From JASHVB01 sp049522565 (GTDB lineage: Bacteria; Pseudomonadota; Alphaproteobacteria; Acetobacterales; Acetobacteraceae), in assembly GCA_049522565.1 (NCBI GenBank), contig JBEKNT010000171.1, positions 1-25,203 on the forward strand: a stretch of 25,203 bases of DNA, given 5' to 3'. Both the position numbers and the translations under genes were made by a program. The notes below the pieces were generated by a model, which worked only from the letters and a program-made list of their open reading frames with translations, was not told where the DNA came from and did no database searches. The stretch's first letter is position 1, and every line of letters begins with the position of its first letter. Below are positions 8,155 through 14,188 of the stretch, one piece after another.

Positions 8155-8829
8155 ATGCTCGACCGCCTTCGGTTCAAGCGCGTCCTCTCGGGCGTGGCGA
8201 TAGCGCTGTCTCTCGCAGCGTGCACGACGTCGGCGACCCAGGCTCCCACTGCCGAGGCCTGTCCCGAGTTGCCCGGCGATGCGGATCTCACAGCTCTTGA
8301 ATCGCAGCCGGGGATGAAAATCCGTCGTTGGCACCAAGGCAATTGCGATTACATTGTCGTCCAGCGCAACGGGGTATCGATCTCCCCGGTGCGCACAGGC
8401 GATCAGTGGGGGACCGTCGGGCAGGACGACAGCGGCCATGGCGCTGTGCTGTGCGTGTGGCACATCTACATAAGCGCAAGGCAGACGCTCGACGGCTGCT
8501 TTCCTGGCGCCTACCCGGTGCTGAGGCAGGATCTCAGCGACGGGATCGCAGCGATGAACGGCTTCATCGTTGCCAACAGCCTTCACCCGACGTCCACCGC
8601 GGAGGTCGAAGCCAGTGTCGCTGCCAGTGATCGCGACGCTCGCCTGAAGTGGTCGGAGACGATCCAGTCGTTGAGGCCGACCAAGGAACAAATCCAGGCG
8701 GCTTGTCACAACGATGAGGCGGGCCGGATGATCATTGCAATGGCAAACCAGCCTCGCGAGCAACGCAGGCAGATGATCCGCGATCTGTTGTCCGTGCCGC
8801 GGCCGCCGGTGATGAATCCGTGCATGTAG
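8155..8829 (+). CDS. Cysteine-rich lipoprotein of unknown function
   Basis: A 224-residue protein has a short basic start (MLDRLRFKR), a hydrophobic stretch and the lipobox SLAAC, with Cys23 as the expected lipidated residue. Cleavage and lipidation by the Lgt/LspA route would place it on the periplasmic side of a membrane. After Cys23 there are six more cysteines (36, 64, 100, 115, 184, 223), enough for three disulfides, as expected for an exported domain. I do not recognise the fold. The ATG lies one base after the DUF29 stop, and no strong ribosome site is visible, which suggests translational coupling. Frames further upstream would destroy the signal peptide. Confidence 0.75.
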   Translation: MLDRLRFKRVLSGVAIALSLAACTTSATQAPTAEACPELPGDADLTALESQPGMKIRRWHQGNCDYIVVQRNGVSISPVRTGDQWGTVGQDDSGHGAVLCVWHIYISARQTLDGCFPGAYPVLRQDLSDGIAAMNGFIVANSLHPTSTAEVEASVAASDRDARLKWSETIQSLRPTKEQIQAACHNDEAGRMIIAMANQPREQRRQMIRDLLSVPRPPVMNPCM

Positions 8830-8868
8830 GCTGACCGGCGGGCAGTTCGCTTCCGCCCTCCGCCGCCC

Positions 8869-8874
8869 TATCTT
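8869..8874 (+). promoter_or_regulatory. Possible -10 element of the rarA gene
   Basis: TATCTT ends seven bases before the GTG start of rarA, and a weak -35-like TTCGCT (8846-8851) lies 17 bases upstream of it. If real, transcription would start at or near the GTG and the mRNA would be leaderless, which fits the absence of a ribosome site. The match is weak. Confidence 0.25.
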
Positions 8875-8880
8875 ACCCGA

Positions 8881-10227
8881 GTGCCCACGAAAGCCGCCCC
8901 CGCCTCCGACCTGTTCGGCCCCGCCGCCCCGCCGGAACCCGCCGGCGCGTCCACCGCTGCGCGCCCGCTGGCCGACCGCCTGCGTCCCCGCACCCTCGAC
9001 GAGGTCGTCGGCCAGGACCACCTGCTCGGCCCCGATGGCACGCTTACCCGCATGCTGGCACGCGGCTCGCTCGCCTCGCTGGTCCTGTGGGGGCCGCCCG
9101 GTGTCGGCAAGACCACCATCGCCCGGCTGCTCTCGGCCCGCGCCGGGCTGCATTTCGTGCAGATCTCCGCGGTGTTCTCCGGCGTCGCCGAGCTCAAGCG
9201 CGTGTTCGAGGAAGCCGCGCGCCGGCGCCGCCTCGGCGAGGGCACGCTGCTGTTCGTCGATGAGATCCACCGCTTCAACCGTGCCCAGCAGGACGGTTTT
9301 TTGCCCGTGGTGGAGGACGGCACGATCACCCTGATCGGCGCCACCACCGAAAACCCCTCTTTCGAGCTGAACGGTGCCTTGCTGTCGCGCTGCCAGGTCC
9401 TGGTGCTGCGCCGGCTCGACGACGCCGCGCTGGAGCAACTGCTGGCCCGCGCCGAGACCGAACTCGGCCGCGCCATGCCGCTCGACCTCGAGGCGCGGAT
9501 CGCGCTGCGCGCCATGGCCGACGGCGACGGCCGCTACATCCTCAACATGGCGGAACAGATTGCCGCGCTGCCGGCGGATACGGCGGTGCTGGACCCGGCG
9601 GGGCTGTCGGTGTTGTTGGCCCGCCGCGCCGCGCTGTACGACAAGGATCGCGAGGAGCACTACAATCTTATTTCCGCGCTACATAAGTCGCTGCGCGGCT
9701 CGGACCCGGATGCGGCGCTGTACTGGTTCGCGCGCATGCTGGCCGGCGGCGAGGACCCGCGCTACATCGCCCGCCGCCTGACCCGCTTCGCCGCCGAGGA
9801 CATCGGCATGGCCGACCCCAACGCACTGACCCAGGCGCTGGCCGGCTGGGAGACATACGAAAGGCTCGGCTCGCCGGAGGGCGAACTGGCGATCGCACAG
9901 GTGGTCGTCTATCTCGGCACCGCACCGAAATCCAATGCGATCTACACCGCGTTCGGCGCGGCGAAGGCGGCGGCCAAGGCGACCGGCTCGCTGATGCCGC
10001 CGGCGCATATCCTGAACGCGCCGACCCGGCTGATGCAGGACCTCGGCTACGGCGCCGGCTACGCCTACGACCACGCGACGGAGGACGCGTTCTCCGGCCA
10101 GAACTATTTTCCGCCCGGTATGGAGCGCCAGCGCTTCTACCAGCCACGCGACCGCGGCTTCGAACGCGAGATCGCCAGGCGGCTGGAGTACTGGGACAAG
10201 CTGCGCCAGGAGCGGCAGGGGGAGTAG
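8881..10227 (+). CDS. rarA: Replication-associated recombination protein A (RarA/MgsA)
   Basis: This 448-residue AAA+ ATPase acts at stalled replication forks as a clamp-loader-like protein. RPLADRLRPRTLDEVVGQDHLLG opens the ATPase core; Walker A is GPPGVGKTT (71-79), Walker B LLFVDEIHRFNRAQQD (about 124-138), and sensor 1 lies in IGATTENPSF. The C-terminal half has the tetramerisation motifs of the family: YNLISALHKSLRGSDPDAALYW, RRLTRFAAEDIGMADP, YLGTAPKSNA and YAYDHATEDAFSGQNYFP. Length is normal. The start is GTG at 8881: the alphaproteobacterial-style leader (DLFGP) lies before the core and no in-frame ATG precedes the motifs. There is no evident Shine-Dalgarno sequence. It is flanked by unrelated genes. 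Confidence 0.95.
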   Translation: MPTKAAPASDLFGPAAPPEPAGASTAARPLADRLRPRTLDEVVGQDHLLGPDGTLTRMLARGSLASLVLWGPPGVGKTTIARLLSARAGLHFVQISAVFSGVAELKRVFEEAARRRRLGEGTLLFVDEIHRFNRAQQDGFLPVVEDGTITLIGATTENPSFELNGALLSRCQVLVLRRLDDAALEQLLARAETELGRAMPLDLEARIALRAMADGDGRYILNMAEQIAALPADTAVLDPAGLSVLLARRAALYDKDREEHYNLISALHKSLRGSDPDAALYWFARMLAGGEDPRYIARRLTRFAAEDIGMADPNALTQALAGWETYERLGSPEGELAIAQVVVYLGTAPKSNAIYTAFGAAKAAAKATGSLMPPAHILNAPTRLMQDLGYGAGYAYDHATEDAFSGQNYFPPGMERQRFYQPRDRGFEREIARRLEYWDKLRQERQGE

Positions 10228-10278
10228 GGCAAGGGGATGCCGCGGGGAGGCGCGAGCCGTCGCGCCGCATCGCTCGTC

Positions 10279-10301
10279 ATGGCCGGGCATGACCCGGCCA
10301 T
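10279..10301. repeat. Dispersed intergenic palindrome (ATGGCCGGG family)
   Basis: ATGGCCGGG (10279-10287) and CCCGGCCAT (10293-10301) form a perfect 9-base stem with a 5-base loop. This motif recurs in many alphaproteobacterial genomes between genes. Related partial copies lie at about 10354-10384 (GATGGCCGGG... CCCGGGTCAAGCCCC) and about 10557-10582 (GGTCAAGCCCGGGGACGGCC). Confidence 0.7.
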
Positions 10302-10556
10302 CTTCGCAACGGCAACCGGGCCGCCTTGGCACCATTCCCGATCCACCAGGGGAGATGGCCGGGTTGATCCCCGGGTCAAGCCCCTACTGCATTCACACAT
10401 GTGATGTCCGTCCCGGAATATTCCACTGACCCGAAACGAGAATGCGAGTCTTATGAGTCGGTTGGAATTTCGATCCCGACACAGGGGCGCCATGTGGAAC
10501 GAACGGATAATCCATTGGAAAATCACACGATTCCTGACTTGTGCGAATCTCGTAGG

Positions 10557-10582
10557 GTCAAGCCCGGGGACGGCCATGGCGA
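10557..10582. repeat. Partial copy of the dispersed palindrome
   Basis: The sequence GGTCAAGCCCGGGGACGGCC, followed by ATGGCGAG, resembles the right half of the palindrome at 10279-10390. Together the copies bracket the AT-richer segment 10391-10556. Confidence 0.4.
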
Positions 10583-10787
10583 GCAATTCGGCGCTTGTGC
10601 CGCCAATTTAACGCCCATGGGACCTTCGCCCGCCACGATGAGGATGGTAGCGCCAGTGAGTCAGCGCTCCGGCGGGCTGGGTAGCGGATCAGTTTGCATG
10701 GGTGCAAAGGGTTGGATGCGGCGGCTTACGCCAGTGGACACTGCTACCGCCGCTTTGGGTGGAAAGCACACCTCAGGTTCCGCTGCC

Positions 10788-11429
10788 TCAGATCCTGTTT
10801 GTCGGCTGCGCCGCCAGCAACAGGCGTCGCCTGATCGAATTCAAAATGCCATCGAACGTGAAGCAAGACATCCTGAACTGACCGAGAGAAGTATGATTCG
10901 CGCGCCACCGGAGTCTCGTCAGGTCGTCCTTTCCCAAGTCAGCATCACGTCCAACTACAAGGAGGAGATGGATGGCAGGGTTGTCGTCGCCAAATATTCT
11001 GCGGAAGGCGGCAGACGACTCTCCCTCTGACGAAATTCTCCATGCCCAGTCTACGAGTTGGGAGAATCCATGCTCGAAGCGCGGTGACCAGCGCCGCATC
11101 GATTTTCTCGCCTGTAACTTCATGAAGATGCTATATTCAAGGGCAGGCTCGAATTCTATCAAGGTGTAGGCGTTCGCTTCGCTATCACCGGCAGCCACAT
11201 CGCACGTGAAGTCACCAAACAGATCCAACTCTGTTGCCCATCGATTCGGCAATTCGACAGAGCTGTTCGTCAGCCCAAGCGCGGCACAGAGATGTTGTCG
11301 GCCCTGAAAGAACGGGAGTATTTGAGCGCGCTCTTTCAGATGAATTTCCGCAGCGAGGCGCGTTTCCAACGCAGCGAGATCCGAGGCCAGAATATCGGTA
11401 TCGAGCGTCAGAGCCTCAAATGACTTCAT
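10788..11429 (-). CDS. DUF4263 / Shedu-like nuclease-fold protein
   Basis: This 213-residue protein resembles small DUF4263 proteins, the domain of the Shedu (SduA) antiphage nuclease with a PD-(D/E)XK-type fold. The N-terminal helical part ends in ERAQILPFFQGRQHL (33-47), then the core reads ELDLFGDFTCDVAAGDS (67-83) with Asp77, YTLIEFEPA (88-96) with Glu92 and Glu94, and RFEHGFSQLVDWAWRI (117-132) with the family's Gln at 124. The usual ExK of nucleases is ExE here, which I believe is common in this subgroup, so activity is uncertain. Its ATG overlaps the stop of the RelE/ParE-like gene by four bases (ATGA), indicating coupled translation. The base composition is lower in GC than the flanking housekeeping genes, in line with horizontal transfer. 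Family assignment is from memory of motifs. Confidence 0.65.
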   Translation of the reverse strand: MKSFEALTLDTDILASDLAALETRLAAEIHLKERAQILPFFQGRQHLCAALGLTNSSVELPNRWATELDLFGDFTCDVAAGDSEANAYTLIEFEPALEYSIFMKLQARKSMRRWSPRFEHGFSQLVDWAWRISSEGESSAAFRRIFGDDNPAIHLLLVVGRDADLGKDDLTRLRWRANHTSLGQFRMSCFTFDGILNSIRRRLLLAAQPTNRI

Positions 11430-11725
11430 TCAGCAGCGCTTTGGCCTTGCTTATGAAGCCTGCGCAAGCCCTCCACCTGGCTCCGTCGGACCACGTCGAC
11501 CACGGTAATGGACTCATTACGCTTACGAACGAGAACCCGTAGATCGCCGCCTACTCGGAGCGAATACAGATCGTTTTGGATACCAGCCAATTTCTCCAGT
11601 TGGGTCTCATTCGAACCGTCTGGGGCCGTAGACAGTCTTTGAACGGCGTGAACTACCTTTGCCCGCTCCTGCGAGGGAAGCTGGTCGAGGAAAGCCTCTG
11701 CCGTGAAATCCCAATCTACTTTCAT
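11426..11725 (-). CDS. RelE/ParE-superfamily toxin-like protein
   Basis: The 99-residue protein has the RelE/ParE layout: an N-terminal strand (MKVDWDF), two helices (AEAFLDQLPSQERAKVVHAVQRLS, 9-32), the KLAG turn, then strands LYSLRVGGDLRVLVRKR and ITVVDVVRRSQVEGLRRL. In this superfamily ParE types poison gyrase and RelE/HigB types cut mRNA on the ribosome; which applies here cannot be told. The first gene of the pair is normally an antitoxin, but none is recognisable upstream, and the coupled downstream gene is a DUF4263 protein. The ATG at 11725 has only a weak AAGG-type ribosome site. The reading frame stays open upstream to a TAG at 11779-11777. Confidence 0.75.
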   Translation of the reverse strand: MKVDWDFTAEAFLDQLPSQERAKVVHAVQRLSTAPDGSNETQLEKLAGIQNDLYSLRVGGDLRVLVRKRNESITVVDVVRRSQVEGLRRLHKQGQSAAE

Positions 11726-12024
11726 GTCCAGCCTTGCAATCAGATAGCCGGCGGCCGCAGTCGCCTGTGCATCAGACTAGGTGCCTTCTGCCATCCATTC
11801 AATGGCCGCTTCGGATCGAGTCCGGCTGTTAAGCCCAAGCGGCCGGCCTACCCCTGTTTTGGGTCGGCAGGTGGCGTTCAAACTGACCCCCCTACCGCGG
11901 GCTGGCATGAGATCTGTGGTTTGGTACCGCAACGAACCACGTGTCCCTCCCGGTCGCCCTCGCCCGCCGCCGCTCCCCGCCCGGCCGCACGCCTGCGGCC
12001 GGCCCGGGAGCCCCATAAATCCCC
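11726..12024. other. Gene-free stretch upstream of the RelE/ParE-like gene
   Basis: No gene is supported here. On the minus strand, frame-matched with the RelE-like gene, the sequence upstream of a TAG (11779-11777) reads TRSEAAIEWMAEGT, and the sequence after it reads SDAQATAAAGYLIARLD into the toxin start. This may be a worn remnant of an upstream gene such as an antitoxin. A minus-strand GGGGGGTCAGTTTGAACGCC at about 11872-11891 recalls insertion-sequence ends, but no transposase or paired end is visible. The rest (11930-12020) is GC-rich without structure I recognise. Confidence 0.35.
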
Positions 12025-12053
12025 TTGACAATATTCCTATATCATGCTTTAAT
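12025..12053 (+). promoter_or_regulatory. Near-consensus sigma-70 promoter
   Basis: A perfect TTGACA (12025-12030) is followed after exactly 17 bases by TTTAAT (12048-12053), which differs from TATAAT at one position. The region is AT-rich inside GC-rich DNA. Transcription should begin at about 12060, so the mRNA would reach the ATG at 12063 with almost no leader, in keeping with the lack of a ribosome site. Confidence 0.75.
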
Positions 12054-12062
12054 TCCTGTCAC

Positions 12063-12785
12063 ATGTCCGCCGCGCTCTCCCTCCCCGAGCCTGCCCCCCA
12101 CCCCGATCCCGATCGGGCCGCCACCGCCGCGCCCAGCCCACAGCGCCTGGCCGGCCTGCTCCGCCGCGTGTTCGACTACGGCAAGCAGCTCCTCGTCGCC
12201 GTGCGGCTGCGTGCCGCCTGCCCGGAATTCCCCCGTCTCGCCAAACCCTTCGGCACCGCGGACCTCCAGCGCATCCTCGCCCGCATCAACGCTGCCATGG
12301 GCCGCGCCCTCTTGCTCGAGGATGGGTTCCTCCGCCAAGCCGGCCTCGGCCTCTACGCCGTCGCCCCGCGCATCCGCACTCCCGCCGCGCGCCAGCCACG
12401 CGCCGCCCGGCCGGATACCGCGCCGCGCGACGCCCCGGCGCCTGCCCAACCTGCCCGCCGGAGCGACGTTTCGCTGGTCCCCACCACCGCGCAGCTCGCC
12501 GTCGAACTCCGCCACCACCCGGCCGGCGTCGTGCTCGCCGGCATCTGCCGCGACCTCGGCATCACGCCGCACCATCCGCTGTGGGAGGAAGTGTCCCGCG
12601 CCATCGTCGCCTGTGGCGGCAGCATCGCGGAGCTGGAGCAGGACGCGGATACCCGGTGGTGTTCGCAGCGGTGGCTGGGGATTCCCGTCGCCCGCCCGGC
12701 CTCCATCCCGGCCTGCCTATGGCCGAAATGGTGGCCGCAACCGGCGCCACAAGCCGCCGCAGCCAGCGCCACCGGCCCGCCCTGA
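12063..12785 (+). CDS. Conserved protein of unknown function (Acetobacteraceae-type)
   Basis: This 240-residue protein has two better-ordered parts joined by a proline- and alanine-rich linker (about 103-135). The first (28-93, LAGLLRRVFDYGKQLLVAVRLRA and the FGTADLQRILARINAAMGRA block) looks helical. The second (about 141-195) contains LAVELRHHPAGVVLAGICRDL, GITPHHPLWEEV and an IVACGGSIAEL stretch, which I recall from hypothetical proteins present in several copies in Acetobacteraceae genomes. No catalytic motif is evident. A frame extension to 11781 exists but starts inside the upstream gap; the ATG at 12063 fits the promoter just before it. There is no Shine-Dalgarno sequence, so leaderless initiation is likely. 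Confidence 0.65.
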   Translation: MSAALSLPEPAPHPDPDRAATAAPSPQRLAGLLRRVFDYGKQLLVAVRLRAACPEFPRLAKPFGTADLQRILARINAAMGRALLLEDGFLRQAGLGLYAVAPRIRTPAARQPRAARPDTAPRDAPAPAQPARRSDVSLVPTTAQLAVELRHHPAGVVLAGICRDLGITPHHPLWEEVSRAIVACGGSIAELEQDADTRWCSQRWLGIPVARPASIPACLWPKWWPQPAPQAAAASATGPP

Positions 12786-13076
12786 AGGGCGGCACCGGAG
12801 GAGCATGCAACCGTGACGCACGGGGCCGTTACGGGGCCGTTCCAGGGCGGTCCCGCCGTCGGGATTCGGCCGGCTTCGTTGCCTCACCGTTCTCACCGGC
12901 TGCCGGCGATGCGCCACCGGCCGGCCGGGCTGCTGCTCCGGGTTGAAGCGAAACAGCACCGCACCGCGGGGCCTTGGGCCGGTCCGCGGCAGCAACCTGC
13001 CGCGCATGCAATTGCCCCGGGCCTCGCCGCCACCTTGACGCCGGCCCACCGGGCTCCCACAGCCTGCGCCACTCCC
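12786..13076. other. 291-base GC-rich gap before the pseudouridine synthase gene
   Basis: The rluC-like frame stays open back to 12813, but the extension has no family resemblance and the S4 domain begins shortly after the ATG at 13077. I see no RNA gene, clear promoter or terminator here. Confidence 0.4.
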
Positions 13077-14084
13077 ATGACCCAATCCACCCGCACCGTG
13101 ACGGAAGACGAGTCCGACATCCGCCTGGACCGCTGGTTCCGCCGGCATTTCCCCGGCTTGCCGCAAAGCGCCATCCAGAAACTGTGCCGCACCGGCCAGG
13201 TACGGGTGGACGGCCACCGCGCCGACGCCGCCACCCGCCTCGCGCCCGGCCAGTCCGTGCGCATCCCGCCGCTGCCCGCCGCGCAGCCTCGCGCCGCCAG
13301 GCCGCCAGCCGAGATCGACCCGCTGGTGCAGAAGGACCTCCAGCGCCTGGTGCTCTACCGGGATGACCATCTCATCGCGATCAACAAGCCGCACGGACTG
13401 CCGGTGCAGGGCGGCCCCGGTATCACCCGCCACCTCGACGCCTTGCTCGACGCGCTGCGGTTCGGGGCGCCGGATCGCCCGCGGCTGGTCCACCGCCTCG
13501 ACCGCGACACGTCCGGCGTGTTGCTGCTGGCCCGCACCCCCGGCACCGCCGCCAAGCTGGCCGCGCTGTTCCGCGGCCGGGATATCGAGAAGACCTACTG
13601 GGCGGTCACCGCCCGCCGCCCGATCCAGCAGGAGGGACGCATCGACCTTCCCCTGGTGCGCATCGGCGGCGCCCGCGGCGAGCGCACCGCTATCGCCGAA
13701 CCCGGCGACAAGGACGCCACCCACGCCGTCACCGACTACCGCACGCTCGACCACGCGGGGCAGAAGCTCGCCTGGCTGGAGCTGCGTCCGCGCACCGGGC
13801 GCACCCACCAGTTGCGGGTGCACTGCGTGGCGATCGGGGCCCCGATCCTGGGCGACGTGAAATACGCCCGGCCCGACCAGAACGGCGCCTTTGCCGGCAC
13901 GGTCGAGGGCCTGTCCGATGACTTGCATTTGCACGCCCGCGCCCTGGCTTTGCCGCATCCCGATGGCGGCACGCTGGTGGTGGAAGCCGACCTGCCGCCC
14001 CACATGGCGGAGACCTTCCGCACGCTCGGGTTCCACGCGCCGCCGGCGCGTCCCCCGCGGCGGAGCGCGCCGGGCGGGCGCTGA
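13077..14084 (+). CDS. rluC: RluA-family pseudouridine synthase, probably RluC type
   Basis: This 335-residue enzyme isomerises uridines in RNA, most likely 23S rRNA. The N-terminal S4 RNA-binding domain is seen in IRLDRWFRRHFPGLPQSAIQ and VRVDGHRADAATRLAPGQSVRIP. The catalytic domain starts LVLYRDDHLIAINKPHGLPVQGG, and its motif II is VHRLDRDTSGVLLLAR with the catalytic Asp142. Later motifs are KTYWAVT, RTGRTHQLRVH and PILGDVKY, then LHLHARAL. The domain order and length match RluC/RluD; the FPGL plus QKLCRTGQVRVDG pattern points to RluC, which modifies positions 955, 2504 and 2580 in E. coli. The specificity is inferred. The start at 13077 is chosen from the domain boundary. The gene lies on the same strand as the AsmA-family gene, separated by a repeat. 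Confidence 0.88.
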   Translation: MTQSTRTVTEDESDIRLDRWFRRHFPGLPQSAIQKLCRTGQVRVDGHRADAATRLAPGQSVRIPPLPAAQPRAARPPAEIDPLVQKDLQRLVLYRDDHLIAINKPHGLPVQGGPGITRHLDALLDALRFGAPDRPRLVHRLDRDTSGVLLLARTPGTAAKLAALFRGRDIEKTYWAVTARRPIQQEGRIDLPLVRIGGARGERTAIAEPGDKDATHAVTDYRTLDHAGQKLAWLELRPRTGRTHQLRVHCVAIGAPILGDVKYARPDQNGAFAGTVEGLSDDLHLHARALALPHPDGGTLVVEADLPPHMAETFRTLGFHAPPARPPRRSAPGGR

Positions 14085-14105
14085 GCAGGGGCCCGAGGCA
14101 AGGCC

Positions 14106-14164
14106 CTCCCCCTCCCCTTGTGGGCTTGGGCCGCGAAGCGGACCAAGGTTGGGGGGAGGGGGAG
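14106..14164. repeat. CT-rich hairpin, copy 2 (CTCCCCCTCCC family, long interior)
   Basis: CTCCCCCTCCCC (14106-14117) pairs with GGGGAGGGGGAG (14153-14164). Inside lies a nested near-palindrome, CTTGGGCCGC-GAA-GCGGACCAAG. The outer arms match those of the hairpin at 1856-1882 and both copies are followed by AAGC, so they are members of one repeat family with variable interiors. It lies 24 bases upstream of the AsmA-family start. Confidence 0.75.
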
Positions 14165-14188
14165 AAGCGCATTGGGAGCAGGGACGGC

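Larger units (their letters stand above)
10228..10787. other. 560-base gene-free region with palindromes and AT-richer insert
   Basis: I see no credible gene between rarA and the DUF4263 gene. The left part (10279-10390) holds a dispersed palindromic repeat and the related sequence at 10557-10582 a further partial copy. The roughly 165 bases between them are clearly AT-richer than the surroundings. Open frames here (for example 10401-11030 on + and 10137-10586 on -) read through the palindromes or run antisense to better genes, and their proteins look like no family. Confidence 0.6.

Noticed and set aside
8122..9660. Long minus-strand open frame of 512 codons opposite rarA
   Set aside because: It is antisense to an unmistakable rarA gene; its protein is rich in Gln, Arg and Gly and matches no family. 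High GC produces such shadows throughout.
10137..10586. 149-codon minus-strand frame after rarA
   Set aside because: Much of it is translation of the dispersed palindrome and of the antisense end of rarA.
10401..11030. 209-codon plus-strand frame in the island
   Set aside because: It runs antisense into the DUF4263 gene and its product resembles no known protein.
11860..11900. Insertion-sequence end
   Set aside because: Only one IS-like motif is visible, without a partner end, target duplication or transposase, so it is not listed as a mobile element.
12025..12816. Alternative 263-codon frame over the orphan gene
   Set aside because: It starts in the promoter's TTGACA and gives a proline/serine/alanine-rich product; the frame from 12063 has the helical blocks I recognise.
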